Assembly (NCBI GenBank): GCA_003171335.1
Contig: PMYD01000040.1
Location: forward strand, 1 to 64,000
Source of the DNA: Phycisphaerales bacterium
GTDB taxonomy: Bacteria > Planctomycetota > Phycisphaerae > SM23-33 > FEN-1343
Length of the DNA: 64,000 nucleotides
Direction of reading: 5' to 3'
The notes under the pieces were generated by a model. It was not told the DNA's origin and ran no database searches. It saw only the letters and a program-made list of their open reading frames with translations. Both the position numbers and the translations under genes were made by a program. Below, one piece after another: positions 7,679 to 18,880 of the stretch; positions within the stretch are counted from its first letter, which is position 1, and each line of letters begins with the position of its first letter.

Positions 7679-8500
7679 CTACGGGAGAATCGCCCGCACG
7701 TGATCGGCGTTCTCCCGCACCTGGTTCTTGCGCTTCTGGAAGATGCCCACATTCACCAGGTCGGTAGGCTTGATGAGCGAGAAGGCGCGCTGGAAAGCGG
7801 CGCGGGTATCCGCCTCGGTGCGGCAGTTGCGGCTGGCGGCCATGATCTTGAAGCCGATGCAGGGCTTCTTCACTTGTCGCATCACCGCCGCCATACGCTC
7901 GGGGTCCCCCTCGGGGAAATGGTCGCGCTGGTACGCATCCTGGTCCACCGCCGGGGCGCTCTTATACTGGCGGGCGAGGTTGTAAAAGCAGCACATGTAG
8001 AAGTCCGTCTCCCAGCCGTGCTCCTCCATGTACTCGATCACCTCGGGAATATGGCTGCCCACGCCGGCCGGCAGGCCCTGGTCCTTGATCGCCCGGACGA
8101 GGTCGCGAATACGGTCGATCTTGCCCATATGCCAACTGTTGTCGGTGTGCGTGCCGTGGTGGTAGATGGCGATGGGCTTGTAGCCGGCGATCTCGGCGAT
8201 GTTGGCCTCGATGGAGGCGAATTCCGAGGCCGTCTGGGCGATCCACTGCATTTTCCCGCCGGCCAGGCGGTGTTCCAGGTGCGCCCGCATCTGGTGGCGG
8301 TCGCCGCGGGACTGGAAGGTATTGATGCCTTGCTGCCAGCACTCCCTCAGCAGGGCCTGGATGGCCGGCATGGTGTAGTACTCGATCATCTCCTCATCCA
8401 GCTCGGCCGAGACGTGCGAAAACCCGCTGAGCGGGTTGCCGCCGCAGATCAGCCGGCTGACACGCTGGCCGCAAAACTCCACCTGGGCAAGTGGCTTCAC
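7679..8500 (-). CDS. Conserved hypothetical protein, TIM-barrel/aldo-keto-reductase-like
   Basis: I choose the GTG at 8500 (MKPLAQVEFCGQRVSRLICGGNPL...) because GGAG precedes it by eight bases and the longer ORF start adds low-quality sequence; this gives 273 residues. The opening, strand-forming 'G.RVSRLICGGNPLSGF', resembles aldo/keto reductases. The QSRGDRHQMR, GTHTDNSWHMGKID and KKPCIGFKIMAA segments look like a barrel of conserved planctomycete proteins of unknown function. No clear AKR catalytic Tyr-Lys-His set is visible, so oxidoreductase activity is not claimed. Confidence 0.75.
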   Translation of the reverse strand: MKPLAQVEFCGQRVSRLICGGNPLSGFSHVSAELDEEMIEYYTMPAIQALLRECWQQGINTFQSRGDRHQMRAHLEHRLAGGKMQWIAQTASEFASIEANIAEIAGYKPIAIYHHGTHTDNSWHMGKIDRIRDLVRAIKDQGLPAGVGSHIPEVIEYMEEHGWETDFYMCCFYNLARQYKSAPAVDQDAYQRDHFPEGDPERMAAVMRQVKKPCIGFKIMAASRNCRTEADTRAAFQRAFSLIKPTDLVNVGIFQKRKNQVRENADHVRAILP

Positions 8501-8763
8501 CGCCGGTACTCCACGCGCAAGGAAATTGTTCTGTGATGCGCGATGATTATGCCGCACTTTCGCCTGCGGATCATCACTATTTACTCGTTTTGAGAGAGGC
8601 AGGTGCTGCTGATTGGAGCAAACGCGAGAGCTAAAAGCCAGACCATCGCTTCCCATGCAGCGCCGGCCCGCAGATGCATCCGCGGGCGCGGCGCAACGGG
8701 CGCAATTCGTGCATCAGTCTTCACCGGGTCTGCACGCGCTTTGCCTTGAGATCCAGCGCAGAC

Positions 8764-11700
8764 TCACTGCCAGAGGCCATAACCCACTTGCCAGTCCAGG
8801 AAGTCGACGCCATCGACCTTGCCATCGCCGTTGGTATCGCCGGTGGCCTTGGTGGCGCCGGAGGCGGTGGGGTAATGCGACTGCCAGACCAGGAAGTCGA
8901 CACCATCCACGCGGCCGTCGCCGTTGAAGTCGGCCGACAGGTCGCCATCCATGGTGACGGTCACATCGCGGTAGCCGGTCAATTGCCCATCGCTGGCGGA
9001 CAGCCGCAGCACGTACGTGCCGGCGTACTGGAGATTGACCGTGGTGGTCGCGGCCGCCGGATTGGCGAAGACGACCGCGTGGGGACCGGAGACCAGGGTC
9101 CAGGCGCAGGTGATGGAGGGCGGAGTCGGCTTGCCATCATCGCTGACCGAGCCTTGCAGGCTCAGGGTCTTGGTCGGGGCCGTGATGCCGCCGGCGGCGA
9201 TGATGCTCACCACGGGCGCCAGGTTGTTCGGCGGGTTCACCGTAATGGTCACGTTGGAGGTCGCCGAAAGCGCCGAGTCGCTGGCCGTCAGGCACAGCAC
9301 ATACGTGCCGGCCGTGGAGAACGTGGCCGTCGTGCTCACGGAAGAAGCGTTGGCGAAGGTCACCGTGCCGGGCCCGGAGACCTCGCTCCAGGTGGACGTG
9401 CAGAGGCCCGGGGGATTGGGCTTGCCGTCATCGCTCATGGCGCCGCTCAGCGTCGCCGCCGCCGGCAGCGTGATGGTCTGATCCGTCCCCGCGCTGACCG
9501 TAGGCGCCACGTTGTTGGCGGCGGTGTACAGCGCGGTGATCTGGGCGCTGGTCAGCGCCACGCTGTGGATCCGCACATCATCCAGGCCGCCGGCGTACAT
9601 GCGGACGTTGCTCAGGTCATTGCGAGCGCCCAGGAACAGGGCGGAGTTGGGGTCGAAGCTGGCGCCGCCGCGGTTGGGATCGGCGGCAATCTGGTTGGCG
9701 TCCAGGTAGACGATCGAGCCGACGCCCGGCTTGACGGTCAGCGTGTAGAAGTGCCACTGGGAATCCAGGGGCAGGTTCGCATCCAGCGTGTTCGTGTAGG
9801 CGCCGTCGGTGGAATCCAGCAGATACGTGCGGATGTGGTTGGGATAAACCGTCTCGCTGGCATTGGTTTTGAGGATGTTCAGGCTGTTGGCCACATCGAC
9901 GGTACCCTGGCTGAAGAAATACTGGTACGTGCCGCCGGCGTTGTCGGCCTTGAACCAGAAGCTGACGCTGAACTCAGGCCCGTAGGGGAAATCCGGCACC
10001 GTGACGTAATCGGTGGCCCCGGAGAAATGGATCGCCCCGCCCAGGTGGCCGGCGACCCACGTTGGGCTGTTGATCAGTGTGCCGTCGTGGCCGTTGCCCG
10101 TGGTGTCGTGGGCGATGCTGCCGCTGCCCTCATCAAAGGGCAGGTGCAGGAGCAGCGTCGCGTTGGCCGCGTTGGGATCGACAATGCCGATCGTGACCGT
10201 GCCATAAGCCGAGTACTGCGTATCGTTGGCGGTCAGACGCAACGTATAGGTGCCCACGGTCGAGAAGGTGACCGTCGTGGTGGGCGAGCTGGCATTGGCG
10301 AAGGTGACGCTGCCCGGGCCGCTGTCAACCGTCCAGGCCTTGCTGACGGTCGCGCCGGAAGGCAGGCCATCATCGCTGACCGTGCCGGCCAGGGTCGTGG
10401 TCAGCGTCGGCAGGGAAAGCGCCTGATTTGACCCGGCGTTCACCACCGGCGGCTGATTGCCCACCGCTGCCTGGCTCAAGACGATAAACGCGCCGAATTG
10501 TTGGGGCGTGTGCACATACGGCACCGGCGCGTTGCCGGCCGGCTGGGCCGCGGTGGTGGAAGTCATCGGGATATTAATCGTGCCGCCGGCGTACGTGCCC
10601 GAGGCGACCGGCGAGCCGAAGAAATTCTGCACATCCTGCACGACGTATGAAGACCCGACCGTCAGGATGGATGACACATCCACCGCCACGCTGCTGTACA
10701 GCGGCCAGTTGTAGACGGCGATGTTGCCGCGGCCGCTCTCGTAGGGGTTGGCGTGGACGAACACGTGCAAGGCCGTCGGCATGCCCTTGGTGTAGGTGGA
10801 GTGCACGTCGAGGGTGGGGTAGTTGGTGCGCCAATCGGTCCAGCTCATCAGCAGCGAGCTGGGCAGCCGGTAGAACGGCTGCCACTCGTTCCACTGGTCG
10901 GGGACCTCGGTGCAGTAATAGGTGTTGTAGTCCCAGTTCCAAGCCGTGGGATTGACGCCGGAGGTGTTGATTTTGCACATGAAGTTGGTGGCGGCAACCG
11001 TGTTGTTGCGGTACGTGAGCGTCTGCCACTGGTTCATGGAGGAGCCGGCGATGCAGTAGTTGTTCTGGACGTTGGCGTCAACGCTGACATACCCGGCCAC
11101 GTATCCCACTTCCATGCCCGTGCCGCTCAGACTGCGGCGGTAGAAGTTGTTATCGCAGACAATGATGCCGCTGGAGGCGTTGCCGCCGCCGATGATCAGT
11201 TCGTCGCCCGTGCTGTTGTCAGACAGGACTCCGGCCTCGAACCAGATGTCGTGATCGAACGTGAAGTTGTTGGTAAACGTGTTGCCCGTGCCGTAGGCCT
11301 GGGTGCCGTTGTCAAAGTTGGCGAAGATGATGTTGTCGTGGTACCACTTGATGCCGGTGTTGTTCTGGGAGTAGTTGCCGTGGCCGTGGCCGCGGTCGGG
11401 GCCCTGCCAGCCGTTGAAGTAGATCAGGCAGCCGGCGCCCTCGAAGTTGACGCTATTGACCCAGCCGCCGATACCGCCGGCGCAGTCGTGGATGACGATA
11501 TTGATGAGCTTGCAGTAGCTGCCGCCATTGGTCGTCGTCATGCCGCCGGCGATATCAATGTCGGTCGGCCACGAGTACGGGTGCGCGTAATCGGCGCTGA
11601 CGCGGTTGGTGACGGAGGAGGTGATTTCAAAACCCCAGAAGTTGACGTACGTGCAGTACATCAATTGCAGCGTTTCAAGTTGATTCCAGACGGTGTTACC

Positions 11701-12006
11701 CTTCAGTGTGGCGCGCTCGCCCGGATACTGGCGAATGGTGATGGGCTGCGTCGCCGTGCCGGTAAAGTGCGGATAGAAAACATTATTTCCCAGGTACGTG
11801 CCCCCGCGCAGCCAGACGGTGTCGCCGGGCTTCACGGCAGCGGGACCATTGAACGCCGTGGTAATGTCCCACGGGCTGGTGATGGATCCGTTACCGCTGG
11901 AAGAGCCGCTGGGTGAAACATACCAGTTCGAGGCCGGTGCGGCGGCGGTCCCCAAGAGAATCACGCAACTGGAAAGCACGGCAAGATAGCTAAGGCGGCG
12001 GGGCAT
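8764..12006 (-). CDS. Large secreted multidomain protein: beta-helix, LamG, PKD-like repeats and dockerin
   Basis: About 1080 residues. The start is set at the ATG at 12006 (MPRRLSYL...), with GGAGGAG at proper spacing; the signal peptide ends near PASNWYV. Residues ~28-520 begin with the WYVSPSGSSSGNGS signature and fit a right-handed parallel beta-helix of pectate-lyase or chondroitinase-like proteins. Then come a PKD-like repeat, a LamG/concanavalin fold (~630-790, FDEGSGSIAHDTTGNGHDG), two more PKD-like repeats (VSGPGTVTFANAS), and a C-terminal dockerin module (DFNGDGRVDGVDF). It is probably an extracellular polysaccharide-degrading or -binding protein. Several of its antisense ORFs in the track are shadows. 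Confidence 0.85.
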   Translation of the reverse strand: MPRRLSYLAVLSSCVILLGTAAAPASNWYVSPSGSSSGNGSITSPWDITTAFNGPAAVKPGDTVWLRGGTYLGNNVFYPHFTGTATQPITIRQYPGERATLKGNTVWNQLETLQLMYCTYVNFWGFEITSSVTNRVSADYAHPYSWPTDIDIAGGMTTTNGGSYCKLINIVIHDCAGGIGGWVNSVNFEGAGCLIYFNGWQGPDRGHGHGNYSQNNTGIKWYHDNIIFANFDNGTQAYGTGNTFTNNFTFDHDIWFEAGVLSDNSTGDELIIGGGNASSGIIVCDNNFYRRSLSGTGMEVGYVAGYVSVDANVQNNYCIAGSSMNQWQTLTYRNNTVAATNFMCKINTSGVNPTAWNWDYNTYYCTEVPDQWNEWQPFYRLPSSLLMSWTDWRTNYPTLDVHSTYTKGMPTALHVFVHANPYESGRGNIAVYNWPLYSSVAVDVSSILTVGSSYVVQDVQNFFGSPVASGTYAGGTINIPMTSTTAAQPAGNAPVPYVHTPQQFGAFIVLSQAAVGNQPPVVNAGSNQALSLPTLTTTLAGTVSDDGLPSGATVSKAWTVDSGPGSVTFANASSPTTTVTFSTVGTYTLRLTANDTQYSAYGTVTIGIVDPNAANATLLLHLPFDEGSGSIAHDTTGNGHDGTLINSPTWVAGHLGGAIHFSGATDYVTVPDFPYGPEFSVSFWFKADNAGGTYQYFFSQGTVDVANSLNILKTNASETVYPNHIRTYLLDSTDGAYTNTLDANLPLDSQWHFYTLTVKPGVGSIVYLDANQIAADPNRGGASFDPNSALFLGARNDLSNVRMYAGGLDDVRIHSVALTSAQITALYTAANNVAPTVSAGTDQTITLPAAATLSGAMSDDGKPNPPGLCTSTWSEVSGPGTVTFANASSVSTTATFSTAGTYVLCLTASDSALSATSNVTITVNPPNNLAPVVSIIAAGGITAPTKTLSLQGSVSDDGKPTPPSITCAWTLVSGPHAVVFANPAAATTTVNLQYAGTYVLRLSASDGQLTGYRDVTVTMDGDLSADFNGDGRVDGVDFLVWQSHYPTASGATKATGDTNGDGKVDGVDFLDWQVGYGLWQ

Positions 12007-12072
12007 CGTCATCTCCTCCTGTTTTCTCACCCCGGCGAAGAACAGCGCCCGGGGATCAAAGACCTCGCGGGA

Positions 12073-12091
12073 AACATTCTTTCAGAATGTT
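12073..12091. promoter_or_regulatory. Palindrome in the 5' region of the secreted dockerin gene
   Basis: A perfect 19-base palindrome, AACATTCT-TTC-AGAATGTT, lies just downstream of the candidate promoter at 12100-12128 (minus strand). Its position suits an operator or an mRNA 5' hairpin; which of these is inference. Confidence 0.4.
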
Positions 12092-12099
12092 ATCTCTAT

Positions 12100-12128
12100 A
12101 TCCTAACCGAAAGTGCCAATTTTGCCAA
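12100..12128 (-). promoter_or_regulatory. Candidate promoter of the secreted dockerin gene
   Basis: On the minus strand TTGGCA (12123-12128) and TAGGAT (12100-12105) are 17 bases apart. The rest of 12129-12390 shows no feature that I can identify. Confidence 0.4.
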
Positions 12129-12393
12129 GCGTTGCAAGCCGCGGCACGCCAAGTCATGCTTGCACGTGCAATCATGGGCATTTCAAATACATGAAGAAGC
12201 ACTTTGGCCCCTATCAAGGGCGGTTTTTTAACCGTGAGCAATCGTGCCAATGCTCGGGTCTGCGCTTTGGGTCCCGAGGTCCTCACTTCGGGTGGCCGAA
12301 CGAAGCCGCTTCATGAGTGGAAAGCTTCAGCGGCCGCTCAACCGGGCATCCCCCAGGCTATTGCCGAGGGTTTGCCGTTGGCGCAGCCGGCAC

Positions 12394-12421
12394 TTGAATT
12401 CGCCGTCCGGCGCACTAGCAT
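12394..12421 (+). promoter_or_regulatory. Possible promoter of gnd
   Basis: TTGAAT (12394-12399) and TAGCAT (12416-12421), spacing 16, about 45 bases before the gnd start. Weak match. Confidence 0.3.
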
Positions 12422-12465
12422 GGAAGGATTCTGTCCTCACGACAATGCACTAAGGAGTTTCAATC

Positions 12466-13938
<1,473 letters not shown>

Positions 13939-14093
13939 ACTGTAGGCTATAGGCTTCAGGCTGTAGGGATACGGTTGGAAGTCTTGTTCGCATCTTCGTG
14001 TTTGACTGTTTGAATGAACCGGAAGGCTGAAGGTTCGACTTACGCTGGGCGTTCCGTGAGGGTGCCTACAGTCTATAGCCTACAGCCTCCCGA
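13939..14093. repeat. Inverted pair of GTAGGCTGTAGGC word repeats
   Basis: The left arm (about 13939-13972, TGTAGGCTATAGGCTTCAGG) and the right arm (about 14067-14093, CAGTCTATAGCCTACAGCC) are approximate reverse complements across about 95 bases. The same words recur at 31681-31882, 41299-41395 and 53648-53690. Confidence 0.75.
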
Positions 14094-14107
14094 GGAGACG
14101 GATTCCC

Positions 14108-14938
14108 ATGAGCGCACACACCAAGAACCTGTTCGACATCACCAACAAGCGCATCGCCATCACCGGCGGCGCGGGCGTGCTGTGCGGGCAGATGTCCGCC
14201 GAGCTGGCCCGCCAGGGCGCCAAGGTGGCGGTGATCGACTTCAACATCCAGGCTGCCCAGGCCCTGGCCGGCCAGATCAAGAAGGATGGCGGAACCGCCG
14301 TGGCCGTGCATGCCAACGTGCTGGAGAAGGAGGCCGTCGAGAAGTCGCTGGCCGCAACGCTGGATGCCTTCGGCGGCGTGGATGTGCTGATCAACGGGGC
14401 CGGCGGCAACCGCAAGGAAGCCACCTGCTCGGCGCCGGCAACGTTCTTCGACCTGCCCGCCGACGCCATCCGCTGGGTCTTCGACCTCAACTGCCTGGGC
14501 ACCATCCTGCCCAGCCAGGTCTTCGGCAAGCATTTGGCCCAGCAAGACGCCGGCAGCATCATCAACATCTCCTCCATGAACGCCTTTCGCCCGCTGACCA
14601 ACATCGCCGCCTACTCGGCGGCCAAGGCGGCGGTGAGCAATTTCACCCAGTGGCTGGCGGTGTACATGGCGCAGCGGCATTCCAAGAATGTCCGCGTCAA
14701 CGCCATCGCCCCCGGCTTCTTCCTCACCGAGCAGAACCGCTTCCTCCTGACGGACGAAAAGACCGGCCAGCCCACCCCCCGCGGCCGCACGATCATCGAG
14801 CACACGCCCATGGGGCGCTACGGCCAGCCGGAAGAACTGGTCGGGACGATCCAATGGTTGATTTCTGACGCGGCGAGATTTGTGACGGGTGTGGTGGTGC
14901 CGGTGGATGGCGGATTCAGCGCGTTTTCCGGGGTTTGA
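14108..14938 (+). CDS. SDR-family oxidoreductase (mannonate/fructuronate reductase-like)
   Basis: 276 residues, a classical short-chain dehydrogenase/reductase: NAD(P)-binding TGGAGVLCG near residue 19, the D-x-N adenine-ribose region, NGAGG, catalytic Ser in [14 protein letters not shown] (catalytic Tyr/Lys) near 178, and the PGFFLTEQN loop. The extra-long loop [15 protein letters not shown] and overall pattern resemble SDR-type D-mannonate oxidoreductases of sugar-acid catabolism. Substrate is therefore a suggestion, not a demonstration. GAGGAG precedes the ATG by ten bases; the next gene, cysK, starts 16 bases after its stop. Confidence 0.85.
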   Translation: MSAHTKNLFDITNKRIAITGGAGVLCGQMSAELARQGAKVAVIDFNIQAAQALAGQIKKDGGTAVAVHANVLEKEAVEKSLAATLDAFGGVDVLINGAGGNRKEATCSAPATFFDLPADAIRWVFDLNCLGTILPSQVFGKHLAQQDAGSIINISSMNAFRPLTNIAAYSAAKAAVSNFTQWLAVYMAQRHSKNVRVNAIAPGFFLTEQNRFLLTDEKTGQPTPRGRTIIEHTPMGRYGQPEELVGTIQWLISDAARFVTGVVVPVDGGFSAFSGV

Positions 14939-14954
14939 CGGGGAGAACAAGGCC

Positions 14955-15908
14955 ATGGCGAACATTTACGAGGACATCACCGAAACGATCGGCCGCACGC
15001 CGCTGGTGCGGATTCGGCGGCTGATCCGCTCGCAGGCGACCGTGCTGGCCAAGCTGGAGTCGCGAAACCCCATGGGCTCGGTCAAGGACCGCATCGGCCT
15101 GTCCATGATCGAGGCGGCCGAGCGCGATGGGAAGATTCGCCCCGACACCACCATCGTCGAGCCCACCAGCGGCAATACGGGTATCGCCCTGGCCTTCGTG
15201 TGCGCCGCCCGCGGCTACCGCTGCGTGCTCACCATGCCCGAGTCGATGAGCGTGGAGCGGCGCAAGGTGCTCCAGGCCCTGGGCGCCGAGGTGATCCTGA
15301 CGCCCGCCGCCGACGGCATGCCGGGTGCCATTCGCAAGGCCGAGCAACTGCTGGCCATGATTCCAGGGGCCTTCATGCCCCAGCAGTTCAACAACCCGGC
15401 CAATCCCCAGGTGCACGAGCAGACCACGGCCCAGGAGATCTGGCAGGATACGGATGGGCGGGTGGATATCGTCATCGCCGGCGTGGGCACCGGCGGCACG
15501 ATCACGGGCATCGCCCGGGCCCTGCGGCCGCGCAAACCCGCGCTGCAGGTGATCGCGATTGAGCCGCTGCAAAGCCCCGTGCTGACGCAGGCCCGCCAGG
15601 GTAAGCCCCTCCAGCCAGGCCCGCACAAGATCCAGGGCATCGGGGCCGGCTTTGTGCCCCAGGTGCTGGACACGAACCTGCTGGATGAAGTGATTGCCAT
15701 CGATCAGAATGAAGCCTTCAAGTGGGCCCGCAGGGCGGCCCGGGAGGAGGCCCTGTTCGTAGGCATTTCCAGCGGTGCGGCTTTGGCGGCCGCCGACCAG
15801 GTGGCCCGCCGCCCGCAGAGCGAGGGAAAAACCATCGTCGTCATCCTGCCCAGCTACGGCGAACGGTACCTCAGTACGCCGCTGTTCGATTTCGATCAGA
15901 AGTTCTAG
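14955..15908 (+). CDS. cysK: Cysteine synthase A (O-acetylserine sulfhydrylase)
   Basis: 317 residues from the ATG at 14955 ([18 protein letters not shown]); the ORF-track start 66 bases upstream lies inside the SDR gene. It is a PLP enzyme making cysteine from O-acetylserine and sulfide. The PLP lysine lies in [15 protein letters not shown], the substrate loop is [13 protein letters not shown], the phosphate-binding loop is [12 protein letters not shown], and the PLP ring contact is in GISSGAA. It ends [11 protein letters not shown], the CysK signature. Probably co-transcribed with the SDR gene. Confidence 0.96.
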   Translation: MANIYEDITETIGRTPLVRIRRLIRSQATVLAKLESRNPMGSVKDRIGLSMIEAAERDGKIRPDTTIVEPTSGNTGIALAFVCAARGYRCVLTMPESMSVERRKVLQALGAEVILTPAADGMPGAIRKAEQLLAMIPGAFMPQQFNNPANPQVHEQTTAQEIWQDTDGRVDIVIAGVGTGGTITGIARALRPRKPALQVIAIEPLQSPVLTQARQGKPLQPGPHKIQGIGAGFVPQVLDTNLLDEVIAIDQNEAFKWARRAAREEALFVGISSGAALAAADQVARRPQSEGKTIVVILPSYGERYLSTPLFDFDQKF

Positions 15909-15967
15909 CCGAGCCGCCAAAGGCGGCCAGAGAGTAGAGAAGAGAAAGTAGAGAGTAGAAACGACGG

Positions 15968-16849
15968 ATGCGACGGCTGTGTGATCTTCACGCCCATTCG
16001 ACCTGTAGCGACGGCACGTTGCCTCCGGGGGAGGTGGTTCGCCTGGCGGACCGTCGGCAGTTGGCCGGCGTGGCGCTGACCGACCACGACACGATCGACG
16101 GCCTGGCCGAGGCCGCCGCCGCCGCGGGCGAGTTTCCGGAACTCACGTTCGTGAGCGGCGTGGAGCTCTCGGCTGTCGCCCCGCAAGGCACGCTGCACGT
16201 GCTGGGGCTGGGCATCGATCCGGCGGCCACCTCGCTGGTCCACCTGCTGGGCCAGCTCGTCCAGGCCCGCAACGATCGCAACCCCCAGATGATCGCCCGC
16301 CTCCAGTCCCTGGGGCTCAAGATCGACATGGACGAAGTCCGCCGGGCCGCCGAAGGCCCCCTGCCGCCCGCGCCGGGCGCCCCGCCGGCGGTCGTCGGCC
16401 GCGTGCACATGGCCGAGGTGCTGGTGCACAAGGGCTATGTCCGCACGATCGAGGAGGCCTTCGATCGCTTTCTTGCCGAGGGCCGGCCGGCCTATGTCGA
16501 CAAGGAGCGGCTCTCGCCGCGGGCCCTCGCCGACGCCATCCACGCCGCCGGCGGGCTGGCCATCATCGCCCACCCGGTGCAACTGGGCTTCGAAAATTAT
16601 GCCCAGGCCCAGCGGCTCATTCGGCTGCTGGTCGAGCAAGGCCTCGATGGCCTGGAGGTCTATCACAGCGACCACGGCGCCGCCCTGACGCGGTTCTTCC
16701 TGGACCTGGCCAAGCGGTTCAACCTGGCCATCAGCGGCGGCAGCGACTTCCACGGCCGCATCAAGCCGCACGTTCAATTGGGCCGCCCGCGCGTGCCGGT
16801 GGAAGTGCTAAGAGAGCTGCAGCGGCGACTGGCCTGTAAAAATAGTTGA
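15968..16849 (+). CDS. PHP-domain phosphoesterase (RNase AM / YciV-like)
   Basis: 293 residues. The PHP metal ligands are visible: DLHAHSTCSDGT (residues 6-17), LTDHDTIDG, GVELSA, an AHP motif in AIIAHPVQ, the H in VYHSDHG, and the C-terminal SGGSDFHG. The inserted segment between ~85 and 165, with VVGRVHMAEVLVHKGYV, matches the YciV subfamily, which acts as a 3',5'-nucleoside bisphosphate phosphatase and 5'-3' exoribonuclease. The exact substrate here is inferred from subfamily resemblance. Confidence 0.85.
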   Translation: MRRLCDLHAHSTCSDGTLPPGEVVRLADRRQLAGVALTDHDTIDGLAEAAAAAGEFPELTFVSGVELSAVAPQGTLHVLGLGIDPAATSLVHLLGQLVQARNDRNPQMIARLQSLGLKIDMDEVRRAAEGPLPPAPGAPPAVVGRVHMAEVLVHKGYVRTIEEAFDRFLAEGRPAYVDKERLSPRALADAIHAAGGLAIIAHPVQLGFENYAQAQRLIRLLVEQGLDGLEVYHSDHGAALTRFFLDLAKRFNLAISGGSDFHGRIKPHVQLGRPRVPVEVLRELQRRLACKNS

Positions 16850-16857
16850 AATTCCTC

Positions 16858-16885
16858 TTGCGGAAGTCAGCCTTTCGGCTATAAT
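16858..16885 (+). promoter_or_regulatory. Candidate promoter with perfect TATAAT before an AT-rich region
   Basis: TTGCGG (16858-16860 plus 16861-16863) and TATAAT (16880-16885), spacing 16. No convincing gene follows for 400 bases, so it would drive either a long murI leader or a small RNA. Confidence 0.45.
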
Positions 16886-17300
16886 ACTTAGCCATATGCA
16901 ACGAGGGCTTTACAACAATCTGCTTGCCGCTGCGGATTTGTTTATCTTCTCGGCACCATGTTGGCACACTTCTCATGACACGGAAACAGCCGTCGCATGT
17001 GAAAATAGGCAAGTTGAGTTGACTCAAACGGGTGAATCAATGACTATTCCTTTAATGACAATGACTTACGGTGACTCAAGCCTTTGACTCAGTGACTATT
17101 CCTTTAATGACAAGGGTTTAGGGTGACTCAAGCGTTTGAATCCGTGACTATTAAGTGACTATTCCTTAAATGACAATAACTTATGGTGACTCAAGCCCTG
17201 TATCAGGAATTCAGGGTCCTGCAAGCAGAATCGAGCATCTACCGTTCCTTTTAGTTTCTTTCTTTCGCCGCCGCCGGCGTGGGGTATCATAGTCGTCTGC
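16886..17300 (+). repeat. AT-rich non-coding island with 52-bp TGACTATTCC / TGACTCAAGC repeats
   Basis: Three imperfect units begin at 17041, 17093 and 17145 (period 52). Each has TGACTATTCCTTTAATGACA near the start and GGTGACTCAAGC near the end. The third holds an extra 11-base duplication, restarting TGACTATTCC at 17156. A TTGACTCAAACG precursor lies near 17019. Base composition is clearly less GC-rich than flanking genes. The 63-aa frame at 16896 has no ribosome site and is not called. Confidence 0.75.
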
Positions 17301-18134
17301 ATGGAGGCAGATCGGCAAAACGGATGCATTGGTGTCTTTGACAGTGGCCTGGGCGGCCTGACGGTCGTGCGCCGGCTGATGGCGGAATTGCCCGGTGAGG
17401 ACATTGTCTACCTCGGCGACTGCGCCCGCGTGCCCTACGGCACCAAGAGCCCCGAAACGATCCGCGCGTTCGCCCGGCAGGATGCCGACTTCCTCATGAA
17501 GTTCGATCCCAAGCTCATCGTGGTGGCCTGCAACACGGCTAGCGCGCATGCCCTCGATGCACTGTCGGCGGCGCTGCCGGTCAGCGTGATCGGAATGGTC
17601 GAGCCGGGTGCCCGCCTGGCGGTCACGTTCGCCGGCCCCGGGCCCATCGGCGTCATCGCCACGGAGGCGACCATCAGTTCGCAGGCCTACCCGCGGATGC
17701 TCGAACGCCTCCAGCCCGGCTGCAAGGTGTTGAGCGCCGCCTGCCCGCTGCTGGTGCCCATTGTCGAGGAAGGCCGCGGCGAAGATGACCCGATCGTGCT
17801 GGCGGTGCTGTCGGATTATCTCCGCCAGATGCAGCGCGAGCGGCCGACAACGCTGATCCTGGGCTGCACGCACTACCCGCTGCTTTCGGGCGCCATCGGC
17901 AAGCTGATGGGTCCGGCCACGCGGCTCATCGACAGCGGCTGGGCGGCGGCCCTGGCGGTCAAGCGGCAATTGACACAGAGCCACCTGGCCCGCGCTGCAG
18001 GCGGGGGCGGGACGTTAAAATGCTTCGCCACGGACAACCCGCAGCGGCTCTCGCTGCTGGCCCAGAGAATCATGGGGCGGGCGGTCGAAGTGAACTGGGT
18101 GGGAACGGATGAACTGACATGCGAAAAGGTTTGA
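17301..18134 (+). CDS. murI: Glutamate racemase
   Basis: 277 residues; it makes D-glutamate for peptidoglycan, so its presence argues for a peptidoglycan-type wall. Both catalytic cysteines are present in canonical settings: VVACNTAS (Cys77) and LILGCTHYP (Cys189), with N-terminal GVFDSGLGGLTV and LGDCARVPYG. The start codon follows GGGGTATCATAGTCGTCTGC; no strong ribosome site is seen. The end overlaps the next gene by 16 bases, indicating translational coupling with the lipoprotein. Confidence 0.96.
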   Translation: MEADRQNGCIGVFDSGLGGLTVVRRLMAELPGEDIVYLGDCARVPYGTKSPETIRAFARQDADFLMKFDPKLIVVACNTASAHALDALSAALPVSVIGMVEPGARLAVTFAGPGPIGVIATEATISSQAYPRMLERLQPGCKVLSAACPLLVPIVEEGRGEDDPIVLAVLSDYLRQMQRERPTTLILGCTHYPLLSGAIGKLMGPATRLIDSGWAAALAVKRQLTQSHLARAAGGGGTLKCFATDNPQRLSLLAQRIMGRAVEVNWVGTDELTCEKV

Positions 18135-18880
18135 CCGGTGCGGGATATCCCGCCAGCGTGCTGTCCCTGACCATGGCTTTTGGCGCGCTCATGGCAGCGC
18201 TTCTCCTGGCCGGCTGCGGCTCCAAGCAGCGGCCGCCAACGCCTTCGGAAGAAGGCAAAGCCATCATGGCCCGGATCGGCGATGTCGAGCGGCAGAAGCT
18301 CGTGGCCGAGGCGTTCGACACCAAATCGGCCGACCGCCGGCGGCTGGGCATTCTCCAGTTGTACCAGGAGGACTGGGGTCGCCAGGAGCCCTGCCTCAGC
18401 GCCTACGCCCTGCTGGCGCAGGATAAGGAGCCGATCGTGCGCGCTGCCGCCATCGTGGCGGTCGTCGAGTCGCGCAATCCCGCGTACATCCATGTGCTCC
18501 TCGACGCCCTGGATCGCGACAAGGAGGCGGAATACATCCGGGTCGATGCGGCCGAGGGCCTGCGCAAGGTGGTCGCCCCCACCGCTGTCGAGCCCCTGAT
18601 CCGCCATGCGAAGTCCGACCCGAGCCTCGATGTCCGCCTGCGCTGCATCCGCGCGCTGGTGCACTACCCGCAGAAGAACGTGCTCGATGCCCTGCTGGTG
18701 TGCGTGGGCGATGAGGAATTCGGCATCCGCTTCACGGCCCGGCGCACGCTGACGAGCCTGACCGGCGAGGACGCCGTGTACGACGTGAATCTGTGGTCCC
18801 AAACGCTCTCCTCCAAGAGCGATCCCTTCGTTCATCCGGCCGCGGCCCATTCCGGCCGCTGGAGCCTGTGGGGAACCTGA
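18119..18880 (+). CDS. HEAT-repeat lipoprotein
   Basis: 253 residues. A hydrophobic leader ends in a lipobox, LLLAGC (Cys near residue 33), so the mature protein is probably anchored to a membrane. Residues ~65-215 are a series of HEAT/armadillo-like helical pairs (AAAIVAVVES, RVDAAEGLRKV, RLRCIRALVHY, RFTARRTLTSL). These usually serve as a protein-binding scaffold. It overlaps murI at its start and shares the A of its TGA with the ATG of the next gene, so the three are likely one operon. Partner unknown. Confidence 0.85.
   Translation: MRKGLTGAGYPASVLSLTMAFGALMAALLLAGCGSKQRPPTPSEEGKAIMARIGDVERQKLVAEAFDTKSADRRRLGILQLYQEDWGRQEPCLSAYALLAQDKEPIVRAAAIVAVVESRNPAYIHVLLDALDRDKEAEYIRVDAAEGLRKVVAPTAVEPLIRHAKSDPSLDVRLRCIRALVHYPQKNVLDALLVCVGDEEFGIRFTARRTLTSLTGEDAVYDVNLWSQTLSSKSDPFVHPAAAHSGRWSLWGT

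Noticed and set aside
8674-10431. 585-residue open frame on the plus strand
   Set aside because: Antisense to the large dockerin protein, composition typical of a reverse-strand shadow.
16896-17087. 63-residue ORF after the TATAAT promoter
   Set aside because: No ribosome site, no recognisable protein features, and it runs into the 52-bp repeats.
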